From: Pseudomonas zanjanensis
Lineage (GTDB): Bacteria > Pseudomonadota > Gammaproteobacteria > Pseudomonadales > Pseudomonadaceae
Direction: 5' to 3'
Length of the DNA: 64,000 nucleotides
NCBI RefSeq assembly: GCF_014268745.2
Contig: NZ_JABWRB020000001.1
Coordinates: forward strand, 248,001 to 312,000
Shown one piece after another: positions 36,467 to 45,680 of the stretch (positions within the stretch are counted from its first letter, which is position 1; every line of letters begins with the position of its first letter). The notes below the pieces were generated by a model. The model worked only from the letters and a program-made list of their open reading frames with translations. It made no database searches and was not told where the DNA came from. The translations under genes and the position numbers were made by a program.

Positions 36467-37144
36467 TCAGTCGTCGCGCGCGCCACCGAAGTAGGCGCAG
36501 CCGCGCTGGACCTGGTTGTTGACTCGCAACTCGGCGCTCATGTGTTGCACGCTGCCAGTGGCGCTGTCGACACAGCGTGCCGGTGTCACCCAGAGTTCGA
36601 CTTTCTCGCCGTTGGCTTCGGTGCCGAGGTTGAAGCGGCCATCGCCCAATTGCTCTTCGACATAAGGCACTGCCAGTGGCGGCTGACCTACGCGATCCAG
36701 TACCAGGCCCTTGCCGCTGGCCGTGAGGGTCCATTCCGGACTGTGGCCCACTGCACGCAGAATCATGCGTTTGAAGTCAGCGTTGTCGCATGTGGTCCCC
36801 GACGGTTCCAGGCGATAGAGCTGCTCGACGTCCAACTGGCTGTCGGTACCGGCCGCCGCGCTGGAAACGATGCGACCGCGTACGTCGGCAAACAATTTGC
36901 CGTGATCGTCGGCCAAGGATGCAGCTTGTTGCAGGACGCTGGTGCCGCCGGCGTCGTTGACGATGTAGCGGCGTTGTTCCTGGCACGGCTGGATGACCAG
37001 TTTGCCATCGGCCGCCGTGAGTTCGCCCTGCAGGCGCACCTGGCCGGCGTGGGAGGCGCTCTGACGAGGGGCGTCGAGCAATTGGCAGCCGGTGAACAGC
37101 GGCAGGAGGGCGACAAACAGCAGGGAGCGGGCGGCACGCATCAT
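36467..37144 (-). CDS. Lipoprotein with a C-terminal COG3650-like domain
   Basis: A 225-residue lipoprotein: MMRAARSLLFVALLPLFTGC gives a lipobox FTGC (Cys20). The first half (VRLQGELTAADGKLVIQPCQEQRRYIV) resembles a small beta domain; the C-terminal part (WVTPARCVDSATGSVQHMSAELRVN...GCAYFGG) matches the paired-Cys pattern of COG3650 envelope proteins. GGAG lies nine bases before ATG 37144. It stands 73 bases upstream of the FAD oxidoreductase gene on the same strand. Function unknown. Confidence 0.75.
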   Translation of the reverse strand: MMRAARSLLFVALLPLFTGCQLLDAPRQSASHAGQVRLQGELTAADGKLVIQPCQEQRRYIVNDAGGTSVLQQAASLADDHGKLFADVRGRIVSSAAAGTDSQLDVEQLYRLEPSGTTCDNADFKRMILRAVGHSPEWTLTASGKGLVLDRVGQPPLAVPYVEEQLGDGRFNLGTEANGEKVELWVTPARCVDSATGSVQHMSAELRVNNQVQRGCAYFGGARDD

Positions 37145-37229
37145 TGGGTCTCCAGACAAGTGTCGCCACGTTACTCAGACTGATCTCACATCACAACCCA
37201 TAGGAGCGGTGTAGGAGCGGTGTGGAGCT

Positions 37230-37345
37230 GTGTAGGAGCTGTCGAGTGCAACGAGGCTGCGATCTTTCCCCCTGACAATTGAGTCTTGAATGAAAGACCA
37301 AAGATCAAAAGATCAAAAGATCGCAGCCTTCGGCAGCTCCTACAC
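37230..37345. repeat. Third-class REP-like inverted repeat
   Basis: Arms GTGTAGGAGCTGTCGAG and the inverted CGGCAGCTCCTACAC, with inner GGCTGCGATCTTT/AAAGATCAAAAGATC complementarity. The tract GATCAAAA is repeated. Two decayed TAGGAGCGGTG copies precede it (37202-37229). This class differs from the type A and B REPs and occurs once in the window. Confidence 0.85.
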
Positions 37346-37359
37346 GGGTAGGTGATCGG

Positions 37360-37959
37360 TCAACCCACGTGAAACGTCTGACCGGTTTGCAGGCCTTCGA
37401 CGCTCTTGGCGTAGGCCAATGCCACGTCCACTGCGGGTACGGGCTTGAAGCCGCGGAAATAAGGCGCGTATTTGTCCATGGCTTCCAGTAGCACGTTCGG
37501 GCTCACCGAGTTGACCCGCAGGCCCCGTGGCAACTCGATTGCCGCGGCGCGCACGAAGCTGTCCAGGGCGCCGTTGACCAGGGCCGCCGAGGCGCCGCTC
37601 TTGATCGGATCGTGGCTGAGCACGCCAGTGGTGAAGGTGAAGGATGCGCCGTCGTTGGCGAATTCGCGGCCGATCAGCAGCAGGTTGACCTGGCCCATCA
37701 GCTTGTCTTTCAAACCCAGGGCAAAGCTGTCTTCGGTCATCTCGGCCAGGGGCGCAAAGGTGACGTTGCCGGCGGCGCAGACCAAGGCATCGAAACGGCC
37801 GGTCTTCTCGAACAGGGCGCGAATCGAGGCGCTGTCGCTGATATCCACTTGCAATTCACCGCTGTGACGGCCGATCCGAACGATGTCGTGGCGGGGCGAC
37901 AGTTCGTTATCGATGGCCGAACCGATGGTGCCGTTGGCGCCGATCAACAGGATTTTCAT
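37360..37959 (-). CDS. Short SDR-family protein lacking the usual Tyr-Lys pair
   Basis: A 199-residue short-chain dehydrogenase-fold protein. The cofactor loop is GANGTIG (residues 8-14), and VCAAGNVTFAPL is the NNAG-like motif. The region that normally carries Y-x-x-x-K reads ASAALVNGALDSF, with no Tyr and no Lys in place. A Ser in TTGVLSHDP may still be present. It is therefore either a degenerate or atypical SDR. It is divergent from the LysR-family gene, a common regulator/target layout. Confidence 0.8.
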   Translation of the reverse strand: MKILLIGANGTIGSAIDNELSPRHDIVRIGRHSGELQVDISDSASIRALFEKTGRFDALVCAAGNVTFAPLAEMTEDSFALGLKDKLMGQVNLLLIGREFANDGASFTFTTGVLSHDPIKSGASAALVNGALDSFVRAAAIELPRGLRVNSVSPNVLLEAMDKYAPYFRGFKPVPAVDVALAYAKSVEGLQTGQTFHVG

Positions 37960-38063
37960 GAGCTGTTCCTCAATGGGCTGAATGAGTTTTCAGTCTAGAG
38001 GGGTTCTTTCCATTGATAATCATGCTAATAGGCAACCTTTGGTTTTCATTTGGAAACAATCCA

Positions 38064-38978
38064 ATGAGCGAAATGGATGACCTGGCGGCATTTGCCGTGT
38101 TGATGGAGGCCGGCAGTTTCACCTTGGCGGCCCAGCAGTTGGGGTGCAGCAAGGGTCAGTTGTCCAAGCGCATCAGCTTGTTGGAGAAGCGCTTTTCAGT
38201 GGTGTTGCTGCAACGCACCACTCGACGCTTGAGCCTCACGGCGGCAGGGGCGGCGTTGTTGCCCCAGGCCCAGGCATTGTTGGTGCAAGTAGAAAGGGCG
38301 CGTCAGGCATTGGCGCGGTTGAAGGATGACATCTCCGGGCCGGTGCGTATGACGGTGCCGGTTTCGTTGGGCGAAACGTTCTTCGAGGGTTTGTTGACGG
38401 AGTTCGCTCGCACCTATCCCGACGTGCAGATCGAACTGGAGCTCAACAACGGTTACCGTGACTTGAGCCGCGATGGCTTCGACCTGGCGATCCGTTCCGA
38501 CGCTGCCATCGATGAACGGCTGGTCGCCCGGCCAGTGCTGGCGTGGCACGAAATGACCTGCGCCAGCCCGGCCTACCTTGAGCGTTACGGCGCACCTGAG
38601 ACGCCCCAGGCCCTGGCCGAGCACCGCTGCTTGCTCAACAGCCACTACAGCGGTCGCGAAGAATGGCTTTACCACCAGCAGCACGAACTGCTGCGGGTCC
38701 GCGTCTCAGGGCCGTTTGCCAGCAATCACTACAGCCTGCTGAAAAAAGCCGCCCTGGCCGGCGCCGGAATCGCCCGGCTGCCGTCGTACTTGCTGCATGA
38801 AGAGTTGGCTGACGGACGCCTGCATTGGCTGCTGCGCGATTACCAGACCCGGCGCATGCCGATGTACCTGGTGCACCCGTACCAGGGCGGCCTGCCCAAG
38901 CGCACCCAGGTGTTGGCTGATTATTTGATCGATTGGTTCAAGCGCAGCGGCGAGGCGTTGGATCGACTGCAGCGATAG
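38064..38978 (+). CDS. LysR-family transcriptional regulator
   Basis: A 304-residue regulator. The N-terminal winged helix-turn-helix (DDLAAFAVLMEAGSFTLAAQQLGCSKGQLSKRISLLEKRF) covers residues 5-60; the co-inducer domain with ISGPVRMTVPVSLGETFF follows. It most resembles the group with a short linker seen in CrgA-type regulators. It is divergently placed from the SDR gene (104 bases between), which it probably controls. Start at ATG 38064 (MSEMDD); another ATG at 38073 is possible. Confidence 0.93.
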   Translation: MSEMDDLAAFAVLMEAGSFTLAAQQLGCSKGQLSKRISLLEKRFSVVLLQRTTRRLSLTAAGAALLPQAQALLVQVERARQALARLKDDISGPVRMTVPVSLGETFFEGLLTEFARTYPDVQIELELNNGYRDLSRDGFDLAIRSDAAIDERLVARPVLAWHEMTCASPAYLERYGAPETPQALAEHRCLLNSHYSGREEWLYHQQHELLRVRVSGPFASNHYSLLKKAALAGAGIARLPSYLLHEELADGRLHWLLRDYQTRRMPMYLVHPYQGGLPKRTQVLADYLIDWFKRSGEALDRLQR

Positions 38979-38999
38979 TCCAGCCATTGGAGATTTTTT

Positions 39000-39087
39000 G
39001 TGGGAGCGGGCTTGCTCGCGAAGACGGTGGTACATCCAGTATTTATGCAAACTGACCCACCGCCTTCGCGAGCAAGCCCGCTCCCAC
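39000..39087. repeat. Type A REP doublet
   Basis: Inverted type A arms between the convergent LysR gene and the last gene of the bufferin operon. Confidence 0.95.
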
Positions 39088-39100
39088 AGGGGATCTGTGT

Positions 39101-39580
39101 TCAGGCGTGGGCGTAGCGCTTGGCAATCAGGTGGTCGATCGACAGCAGCCCCGGCCCACGGGCCATCAGGTAGAGCAAGACCGCCGCCCAGGTGCCATGG
39201 GTCGGGTAGGCGTCCGGGTAGACGAACAGCTGGATGGTCACGGTCATGCCCAACAAGGCCAGCGCCGAAAAGCGTGTCGCCAGGCCAAGCAGGATCAGCA
39301 CCGGGAACACATGCTCGGCTGAGGCCGCCAGGTACGCGGCCAGTTCCGGCGACAGCAGCGGCAGGGCGTATTCGCTTTTGAACAGGGGAATGGTCGAGTC
39401 CGCCAGGTGCGGCAGGCCGACCTGGAAGGTGCCATCGAGCAGGTCGATGGCCAGGCCTTCGATTTTGGTCTGGCCGGATTTCCAGAACACCGCGGCAATC
39501 GAAAAACGTGCGACGAAGGCGATCAGGCTGTGGGGAATTTTCTCCAGCCATTGAATGAAACCGGCAATCAGGGTGTTCAT
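39101..39580 (-). CDS. DoxX-family membrane protein of the bufferin operon
   Basis: A 159-residue DoxX protein with about four hydrophobic helices (FVARFSIAAVFWKSGQTKIEG; VFPVLILLGLATRFSALALLG). DoxX proteins accompany many MNIO/bufferin clusters, where they are thought to help with redox or membrane steps in handling the modified peptide; the exact role is not known. It overlaps the DUF2063 gene by four bases (ATGA) and is the last gene of the operon. Confidence 0.88.
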   Translation of the reverse strand: MNTLIAGFIQWLEKIPHSLIAFVARFSIAAVFWKSGQTKIEGLAIDLLDGTFQVGLPHLADSTIPLFKSEYALPLLSPELAAYLAASAEHVFPVLILLGLATRFSALALLGMTVTIQLFVYPDAYPTHGTWAAVLLYLMARGPGLLSIDHLIAKRYAHA

Positions 39581-40335
39581 GGAGATACCTGTTCGGCGAG
39601 GAGGTGAGTGATGGCCTGGTGACGGATGAGGCCCGCCAGGGTGTGTTCCAGGTCGAGGTCGTTTGAGGCTTCAATGGCTGCAATCAGGGACACCCCCTGT
39701 TGCAGGGCCGTGATAAAGCCATGGGCAGCGTGACTGATCGCAAACACCTTCACGTCCAGGCCGTTGCGCAGCACCAAGGCGTTTTGCGCGGGGAAAGCTT
39801 CGAACGGCACCGGCGTCTGGTGCTGATGGGCGGCCCAGATCGTCACCACGGCGAAGGGCGATTGCAGCAGGCGCAGTGACGGGTGAAGCCCAATCTTCAG
39901 GTGTCCCGCCAGCGTGGGGGACGACAGCGCCTTTACAATTTGTTCTTGCGCCATGGGCTCGGCGTCGGCGGCATGCCAGGCTTGTAAATGCAGTCGCTCC
40001 AGGCGAGCGACGTCCGTCAGGTACGGCACGCTGGCGGCGGGTTCGAAGTGTTTGATGAACTCGGCAAAATCGTCCCCGTAGTCGCTCATCACCGGGCTTC
40101 GCGGCGCTGTCGATTGGACGTAGACCCCGGCCATGGCCCGAAAGAATTCCTCACCCACCAGATGCACCACCACCGGATAGTTGTCGGCCAGGGCGTTGAT
40201 CAATGAACCGAGCACGTTATTGCGGTACACCGCGAAACGGCTTTCCGGGGCCGCGCCGTTGGCGCTGACCAAGCCGGGCGGACACGCTTTGCGCGGGTCG
40301 AGCAGGGCGGCGGTGAAGGCGTGCTGGTTGCTCAT
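39577..40335 (-). CDS. bufC: DUF2063 (BufC/HvfC N-terminal-domain) partner of MNIO maturase
   Basis: A 252-residue protein. The N-terminal 100 residues are the DUF2063 domain ([40 protein letters not shown]), formerly described as a putative DNA-binding domain. In MNIO systems this partner is thought to bring the precursor peptide to the maturase. It overlaps both neighbours by four bases (ATGA at each end), so the three genes are translated together. Confidence 0.9.
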   Translation of the reverse strand: MSNQHAFTAALLDPRKACPPGLVSANGAAPESRFAVYRNNVLGSLINALADNYPVVVHLVGEEFFRAMAGVYVQSTAPRSPVMSDYGDDFAEFIKHFEPAASVPYLTDVARLERLHLQAWHAADAEPMAQEQIVKALSSPTLAGHLKIGLHPSLRLLQSPFAVVTIWAAHQHQTPVPFEAFPAQNALVLRNGLDVKVFAISHAAHGFITALQQGVSLIAAIEASNDLDLEHTLAGLIRHQAITHLLAEQVSP

Positions 40336-41201
40336 GACCGCGCTCCTGCGGCGCTCAACAGCCGATCGGCCTGGCGCGCTTCGGCCAGCAGCACTTCCCA
40401 CGCAGGCACGTGGTTGTCGCGCTCGATCAAAGTGGCCACCGGCCCGATCCGCTCCAACACCTTGAGATATAGTTGCCAGACAGCGTGGTCGACAGGGGCG
40501 CCGTGATCGTCTATCAGCAGGCGCTCGCCGAGGCTGTCGGTGTCTTCGGCAAAGCCGGCCAGGTGAATTTCGCCGGTCGCGTGCAAGGGCAGGGCACCGA
40601 GGTAGGCCAAGGGATCGCGGCAGTGGTTGATGCACGAAACGTAGACGTTGTTCACATCCAGCAGCAGGCCGCAGCCAGTACGGCGGATCACTTCGCTGAT
40701 GAAGTGTGGCTCGTCGAGGGTCGAGGCTTCGAAGGCCAGGTAGGTGGCCGGGTTTTCCAGCAACAGCACGCGTTTGAGGCTGCTCTGGACCTGATCGATG
40801 TGCTGGCAGACGCGGTCGAGGGTTGCTTCGTCGTAGGCCAGGGGGAGCAGGTCATTGAGGAACACCGGGCCGTGGCTGGACCAGGCCAGGTGTTCGGAAA
40901 AAGACTGGGGCTGATAGCGTTCGATCAATGCGGCCAGGCGCTGCAGATGCGCAACATCCAGCGGCCCCTCCCCACCGATCGACAGGCCGACACCGTGCAA
41001 TGACAGCGGGTACTGCTCGCGTATCCGCCCCAGGAAGTGATGAAGCGGCCCGCCCGCCACCATGTAGTTTTCCGCGTGCACTTCGAAAAAGCCCAGATCC
41101 GGTCGGGTCTGGAGCACTTCACGAAAATGCTCGCTCTTGAGCCCCAGCCCCGCCTTGGGCGGCAACCGGCTATCAAGGGCGGGGGAAGGGGTCTTCAACA
41201 T
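40332..41201 (-). CDS. bufB: MNIO-family bufferin maturase (DUF692)
   Basis: A 289-residue TIM-barrel multinuclear iron-dependent oxidase (DUF692). Metal-binding motifs: [55 protein letters not shown] and [16 protein letters not shown]. Members oxidatively convert Cys in a precursor peptide (to thiooxazole in bufferins). The target is almost certainly the DUF2282 peptide encoded 25 bases upstream. Start at ATG 41201 ([10 protein letters not shown]). It overlaps the DUF2063 gene by four bases. Confidence 0.92.
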   Translation of the reverse strand: MLKTPSPALDSRLPPKAGLGLKSEHFREVLQTRPDLGFFEVHAENYMVAGGPLHHFLGRIREQYPLSLHGVGLSIGGEGPLDVAHLQRLAALIERYQPQSFSEHLAWSSHGPVFLNDLLPLAYDEATLDRVCQHIDQVQSSLKRVLLLENPATYLAFEASTLDEPHFISEVIRRTGCGLLLDVNNVYVSCINHCRDPLAYLGALPLHATGEIHLAGFAEDTDSLGERLLIDDHGAPVDHAVWQLYLKVLERIGPVATLIERDNHVPAWEVLLAEARQADRLLSAAGARS

Positions 41202-41226
41202 GGTGACGGGCCTCAGGCAGATGCGA

Positions 41227-41532
41227 TCAGGATTTGGCTTTGAACGCTTCGAGCTGGCCGAAACCGGTCGGGGAAGTTTTGCTTTCCATGGTGGTGCAAG
41301 TGCCTTTTGGCACCGATTTCCAGGCGTTGCCCTGGTAGTCCATTTTTGCCGTACCTGCGCAGGTGGTGCCGGCACCGGCGGCGCAATCGTTCTTGCCTTT
41401 TAGGGCAACGCCGAAGCATTTCTCCATGGTGTCGTCGGCTGCGTGGACGGTCGAGACGGCTGTCATGCTCAGGGCAGAACCCAGGGCCAGGACCAGGGCG
41501 GTGGCGGACAGGGTGCGGGTCGAAGCAGTCAT
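41227..41532 (-). CDS. bufA: BufA-family bufferin metallophore precursor (DUF2282)
   Basis: A 101-residue precursor. It starts with a Sec-type signal peptide (up to TVHA, about residue 31), unlike most RiPP precursors, so the product acts in the periplasm. The core carries four Cys: [21 protein letters not shown] and PKGTC, the DUF2282 pattern. Bufferins bind copper and protect against it. In related systems some of these Cys become thiooxazoles made by the MNIO enzyme; which ones here is not predicted. It is first in the operon bufA-bufB-bufC-doxX. Confidence 0.92.
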   Translation of the reverse strand: MTASTRTLSATALVLALGSALSMTAVSTVHAADDTMEKCFGVALKGKNDCAAGAGTTCAGTAKMDYQGNAWKSVPKGTCTTMESKTSPTGFGQLEAFKAKS

Positions 41533-41640
41533 GGTGATTCTCCAGTCTTCAGGGAAATGAACCGGCGTTAGTGCCGGTCTACTGAACTAGAGGAGGGAGA
41601 GGGGAAAGCGTTACAGCGTCTGCAGATTTTTTTCGGTTTT
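41533..41640 (-). promoter_or_regulatory. Leader and candidate promoter of the bufferin operon
   Basis: Contains a perfect inverted repeat ACCGGC/GCCGGT (41561-41566 with 41573-41578) close to the ATG of the precursor gene. Further upstream on the minus strand is TGTAACGC, then about 16 bases and CTCTAG, which resembles an ECF sigma factor promoter (bufferin genes elsewhere are ECF-controlled). No ECF sigma factor gene is adjacent. Low certainty. Confidence 0.4.
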
Positions 41641-41650
41641 CCCCAAACCC

Positions 41651-41742
41651 GTGGCGAGGGAGCTTGCTCCCGCTGGGCCGCGCAGCGGCCCCAAGGTGTT
41701 GCGGTCGCTGCGCAACCGAGCGGGAGCAAGCTCCCTCGCCAC
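41651..41742. repeat. Type B REP doublet
   Basis: Inverted type B arms upstream of the bufferin operon and after the livF terminator. Confidence 0.95.
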
Positions 41743-41766
41743 AAAGGCAATCATTTTACGAAGGGC

Positions 41767-41794
41767 AAAAAAAACGGCCCGAAGGCCGTTTTTT
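41767..41794 (-). terminator. Terminator at the end of the liv operon
   Basis: Stem AACGGCC (41773-41779) with GGCCGTT (41784-41790), TTCG-type loop on the minus strand, followed by eight T residues. Confidence 0.95.
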
Positions 41795-41807
41795 CATTGC
41801 GCCAGAC

Positions 41808-42509
41808 TTAACCGCCCAAGTACGCCTCGCGCACTTTCGGGTCGGTCAGCAAGGCTTCGCCGGTGCCTTGCATTACCACGCGACCGTTCTCCAGCACGTA
41901 CGCCCGGTCGGCGATTTTCAGCGCCTGGTTGGCGTTCTGCTCCACCAGGAACACCGTCACGCCATCCTTGCGCAGCTGTTCGATGATGTCGAAGATCTGC
42001 TGGATGATGATCGGTGCCAGGCCCAGGGACGGCTCATCGAGCAGCAGCAGCTTGGGCTTGCTCATCAGCGCACGGCCGATGGCGAGCATTTGCTGTTCGC
42101 CGCCGGACATGGTGCCGCCGCGCTGGGTAAAGCGTTCTTTCAGGCGTGGGAAAAGGTGCAAGACCTTGTCCATCTGTTCCTGATAGTCGCCCTTGTCAGT
42201 GAAAAAACCGCCCATGGCGAGGTTTTCTTCCACGGTCAGACGGGCAAATACCCGACGGCCCTCAGGCACCACGGCGATGCTCTTGCGCATGATCTGCGCC
42301 GAGTCCTGACCCACCAGTTCCTCACCCATGTAGCGGATGCTGCCGCTGTGGGCCTGGGGCGAACCGCAGAGCGTCATCAGCAGGGTGGATTTGCCGGCGC
42401 CGTTGGCGCCGATCAGCGTGACGATTTCGCCCTGGCGGACCTCGACGTTGACGCTGTGCAGGGCCTGGATCTTGCCGTAGAAGGTGGAAACGTTTTCGAA
42501 CTGCAGCAT
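41808..42509 (-). CDS. livF: Branched-chain amino acid ABC transporter ATPase LivF (BraG)
   Basis: A 233-residue ATPase of the HAAT family: Walker A GANGAGKST, signature MSGGEQQMLAIGRAL, Walker B LLLLDEPSLGL. Energises leucine/isoleucine/valine uptake with LivG. It starts directly after the livG stop codon with no gap and is followed by a strong terminator. Confidence 0.96.
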   Translation of the reverse strand: MLQFENVSTFYGKIQALHSVNVEVRQGEIVTLIGANGAGKSTLLMTLCGSPQAHSGSIRYMGEELVGQDSAQIMRKSIAVVPEGRRVFARLTVEENLAMGGFFTDKGDYQEQMDKVLHLFPRLKERFTQRGGTMSGGEQQMLAIGRALMSKPKLLLLDEPSLGLAPIIIQQIFDIIEQLRKDGVTVFLVEQNANQALKIADRAYVLENGRVVMQGTGEALLTDPKVREAYLGG

Positions 42510-43277
42510 TTACGCTTCCCCCAGGTAGGCTTTGATCACTTCAGGATTGTCGCGGATCTGTTCCGGCGTGCCGTCGGCCAGGGGCGTGCCCTGGTTGATC
42601 ACGACGATGTGGTCGGAAATGCTCATGACCAGCTTCATGTCGTGCTCGATCAACAGCACGGTGACGTTGTGCTCCTCACGCAGCACGCCGATCAGCGCCT
42701 TCAGGTCTTCGGTTTCCTTCGGGTTCAGGCCGGCGGCCGGTTCGTCGAGCATGAGGATCCGTGGACGGGTCATCATGCAGCGGGCGATTTCCAGGCGCCG
42801 TTGCTGACCGTAGGCCAGGGTCCCGGCGGTACGGTTGGCAAACTCGGTGAGGTTGACCTTGTCCAGCCAGTACTCGGCGTATTCCATGGCCTCGCGTTCG
42901 CTCTTGCGGAACGCCGGGGTCTTGAACAGGCCGGCAAAGAAGTTGGTGTTCAAGTGACGGTGCTGGGCGATCAACAGGTTCTCGACCGCTGTCATGTCCT
43001 TGAACAGCCGCACGTTCTGGAAGGTGCGCACCACGCCCTTGCGGGCGATGTGGTGACCGGGCAGGCCCTGGATGGGCTCGCCGTCCAGCAGGATGGTGCC
43101 GCCAGTTGGCTGGTAGAAGCCGGTCAGGCAGTTGAACACGGTGGTCTTGCCCGCGCCGTTCGGCCCGATGAGGGCAACCACTTGCTTCTCTTGCACGGTC
43201 AGGGCTACGCCGTTGACCGCCAGCAAACCGCCGAAGCGCATGCTCAGGTTTTCGACTTTCAGGATCTCGCGGCTCAT
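42510..43277 (-). CDS. livG: Branched-chain amino acid ABC transporter ATPase LivG (BraF)
   Basis: A 255-residue ATPase: Walker [10 protein letters not shown] (about 37-45), signature [15 protein letters not shown], Walker [13 protein letters not shown]. Overlaps livM by four bases (ATGA) and is contiguous with livF. Confidence 0.96.
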   Translation of the reverse strand: MSREILKVENLSMRFGGLLAVNGVALTVQEKQVVALIGPNGAGKTTVFNCLTGFYQPTGGTILLDGEPIQGLPGHHIARKGVVRTFQNVRLFKDMTAVENLLIAQHRHLNTNFFAGLFKTPAFRKSEREAMEYAEYWLDKVNLTEFANRTAGTLAYGQQRRLEIARCMMTRPRILMLDEPAAGLNPKETEDLKALIGVLREEHNVTVLLIEHDMKLVMSISDHIVVINQGTPLADGTPEQIRDNPEVIKAYLGEA

Positions 43278-44530
43278 TTGCGCAGCTCCATGTGGGGGCG
43301 TTGCATAGGCAGCAGACCTTGAGGACGCCAGATCATCATCAGCACCATCAAGGCGCCGAACATCAACATGCGGTATTCACTGAATTCACGCATCATTTCC
43401 GGCAGCAGGATCATCACGATCGCCGCCAGGATCACGCCCAGTTGCGAGCCCATCCCGCCCAGCACCACGATGGCGAGGATGATCGCCGACTCGATGAAGG
43501 TGAAGGATTCCGGCGTCACCAGGCCCTGGCGAGCAGCGAAGAAGCTGCCGGCAAAACCGGCGAACGCAGCGCCGAGGGTAAAGGCCGACAGTTTGATCAC
43601 GGTGGGGTTGAGACCCAGGGCACGGCAGGCGATTTCGTCTTCACGCAGCGCTTCCCACGCGCGGCCGATCGGCATGCGCAGCAGGCGGTTGATGACGAAC
43701 AACGCGGCCAGGGCCAGCAACAGAGCAACCAGGTAGAGGAAGATCACCTTGTTGATCGAGCTGTATTCCAGGCCGAAGTACTCGTGGAAGGTCTGCAGAC
43801 CTTCGGCGGCTTTACGTTCGAAGGTCAGGCCGAAGAACGTCGGTTTCTCGATGTTGCTGATGCCGTTCGGGCCACCGGTGATGTCGGTCAGGTTACGCAG
43901 GAACAAACGGATGATCTCGCCAAAACCCAGGGTCACGATCGCCAGGTAGTCGCCGCGCAAGCGCAGGACCGGGAAACCCAGCAGGAAACCGAAGGTGGCG
44001 GCCATCATCCCGGCGATCGGCAGGCAGATCCAGAAGCTCAGGCCGAAGTAATGGGACAGCAGCGCGTAGCTGTAGGCACCGACGGCGTAGAAACCGACGT
44101 AACCCAGGTCCAGCAGGCCGGCCAGGCCTACGACGATGTTCAGGCCCAGGCCCAGCATCACGTAGATCAGGATCAGCGTGGCGATGTCCACCGCGCCGCG
44201 CGAACCGAAGAACGGCCACACCAGGGCCACGACGATCAAGCCCAGCACGATCCAGCGCTGGGTGCTCGGCAGGGTCAGGAAGTTGCTGGCCTTGGCCGGC
44301 ATCACCGGCAGGCCGGGCGAAGACTTCCACGCCGCGCTGATCTGCGTGCTGAACAACACGCGCACGAACATCAACAGCGAGCACACGGCGATGGTCGCCA
44401 GGATGGCCGGGCTGGTGCCGTGCACTTCCAGGTTGATGCCGACGATGGTCAGTTTAAGACCCAGTACCGGGTAGGCCACGGCCCAGACCAGCAGGGCGCT
44501 GAAGAGCGCCGATTTGAGATGCCTAGTCAT
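43274..44530 (-). CDS. livM: Branched-chain amino acid ABC transporter permease LivM (BraE)
   Basis: A 418-residue permease with about ten hydrophobic helices and an N-terminal extension (about 90 residues) typical of Liv[27 protein letters not shown] is the cytoplasmic loop contacting the ATPases. It overlaps livH by four bases (ATGA). Confidence 0.95.
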   Translation of the reverse strand: MTRHLKSALFSALLVWAVAYPVLGLKLTIVGINLEVHGTSPAILATIAVCSLLMFVRVLFSTQISAAWKSSPGLPVMPAKASNFLTLPSTQRWIVLGLIVVALVWPFFGSRGAVDIATLILIYVMLGLGLNIVVGLAGLLDLGYVGFYAVGAYSYALLSHYFGLSFWICLPIAGMMAATFGFLLGFPVLRLRGDYLAIVTLGFGEIIRLFLRNLTDITGGPNGISNIEKPTFFGLTFERKAAEGLQTFHEYFGLEYSSINKVIFLYLVALLLALAALFVINRLLRMPIGRAWEALREDEIACRALGLNPTVIKLSAFTLGAAFAGFAGSFFAARQGLVTPESFTFIESAIILAIVVLGGMGSQLGVILAAIVMILLPEMMREFSEYRMLMFGALMVLMMIWRPQGLLPMQRPHMELRK

Positions 44531-45450
44531 ACTTTCTCAACCTCCGGGCGGCCCAGGATGCCGGTCGGCCGGAATAACAGAACCAGAACCAACAAGCCGA
44601 ATGCCACGACGTCCTTGTACTGGTCGCCGAAGATGTCGGCGCCAAAGGCTTCGGCCACGCCCAGCACCAGCCCGCCGAGCATGGCGCCGGGGATGCTGCC
44701 GATGCCGCCCAGTACCGCGGCGGTGAAGGCTTTCAGGCCCACGAGGAAGCCGGCGTTGGGGTTGATCACGCCGTATTGCATGCTCAACAGCACCGCGGCG
44801 ATGGCGGCCAGGGCCGCACCGATGACAAAGGTCAGGGCGATGATGTTGTTGGTGTTGATGCCCAGCAGGTTGGCCATCTTGATGTCCTCGGCACAGGCGC
44901 GGCAGGCGCGGCCCAGGCGGGAACGGGAGATGAACAGCGTGAGGCCGAGCATGGCGACCAGGGTCACCACGAACACCACGATTTGCATGTAGGAAATCAG
45001 CACTTCATGTGCCCCGCCTGGCCCGATGGCGAAGTTGCCCGGGATCAGGTTGGGAATGGATTTGTCCTTGGAGTCTTGCGAAAGCAGTACCGTGTTCTGC
45101 AGGAAGATCGACATACCGATGGCGGAAATCAACGGAATCAGACGGTTGCTGCCGCGCAGGGGGCGGTAGGCGATCCGTTCGATGCTGTAGCCATAGGAAC
45201 TGGTGACCACGATGCTCGCGATGAAAGCCGCGGTCATCAACAGCGGGACACTGTCGAGTCCCATCATGGCCAGCCCGGCGATGGCGATGAACGCCACGTA
45301 GGAGCCGATCATGTAGACCTCGCCGTGGGCGAAGTTGATCATTCCAATGATGCCGTAGACCATCGTATAGCCGATGGCGATCAGGGCATACGTGCTGCCA
45401 ACGGTCAGGCCGTTAACCAGCTGCTGGAAGAAGTGATAGATGTCAGGCAT
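44527..45450 (-). CDS. livH: Branched-chain amino acid ABC transporter permease LivH (BraD)
   Basis: A 307-residue permease ([30 protein letters not shown]...), about eight hydrophobic helices, with the conserved [27 protein letters not shown] loop. First gene of the livHMGF unit; separated by a terminator from the binding-protein gene upstream. Confidence 0.95.
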   Translation of the reverse strand: MPDIYHFFQQLVNGLTVGSTYALIAIGYTMVYGIIGMINFAHGEVYMIGSYVAFIAIAGLAMMGLDSVPLLMTAAFIASIVVTSSYGYSIERIAYRPLRGSNRLIPLISAIGMSIFLQNTVLLSQDSKDKSIPNLIPGNFAIGPGGAHEVLISYMQIVVFVVTLVAMLGLTLFISRSRLGRACRACAEDIKMANLLGINTNNIIALTFVIGAALAAIAAVLLSMQYGVINPNAGFLVGLKAFTAAVLGGIGSIPGAMLGGLVLGVAEAFGADIFGDQYKDVVAFGLLVLVLLFRPTGILGRPEVEKV

Positions 45451-45624
45451 TACAGCGCTCCTAAAAACCTGATACGCATTTCACTGGTGGAGTCATTTTC
45501 CCGCCCGGGTCCCATGGATCTGCATCCACTTCGGACTCGAGTTTTGCCAGCGAACCGCTGATGACGGTTTTGAGATTTTCAGGTGGGGAGACTGGCGGAT
45601 CACGCCAGCGCGGCCCAATACATT

Positions 45625-45656
45625 TAAAACAAAGCCCACGGCACGCCGTGGGCTTT
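45625..45656 (-). terminator. Terminator after the liv binding-protein gene
   Basis: Stem AAAGCCCACGGC (45631-45642) with GCCGTGGGCTTT (45645-45656) and a T-rich tract on the minus strand. It lies between the substrate-binding gene and livH, so only part of transcription reads on. Confidence 0.9.
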
Positions 45657-45680
45657 ATTGGCAGTCAGTCAGGCCAGGCC

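Noticed and set aside
43292..44992. 566-codon frame on the plus strand across livM and livH
   Set aside because: It runs antisense over two well-defined permease genes; composition is heavy in His, Gln and Asp, typical of shadow frames.
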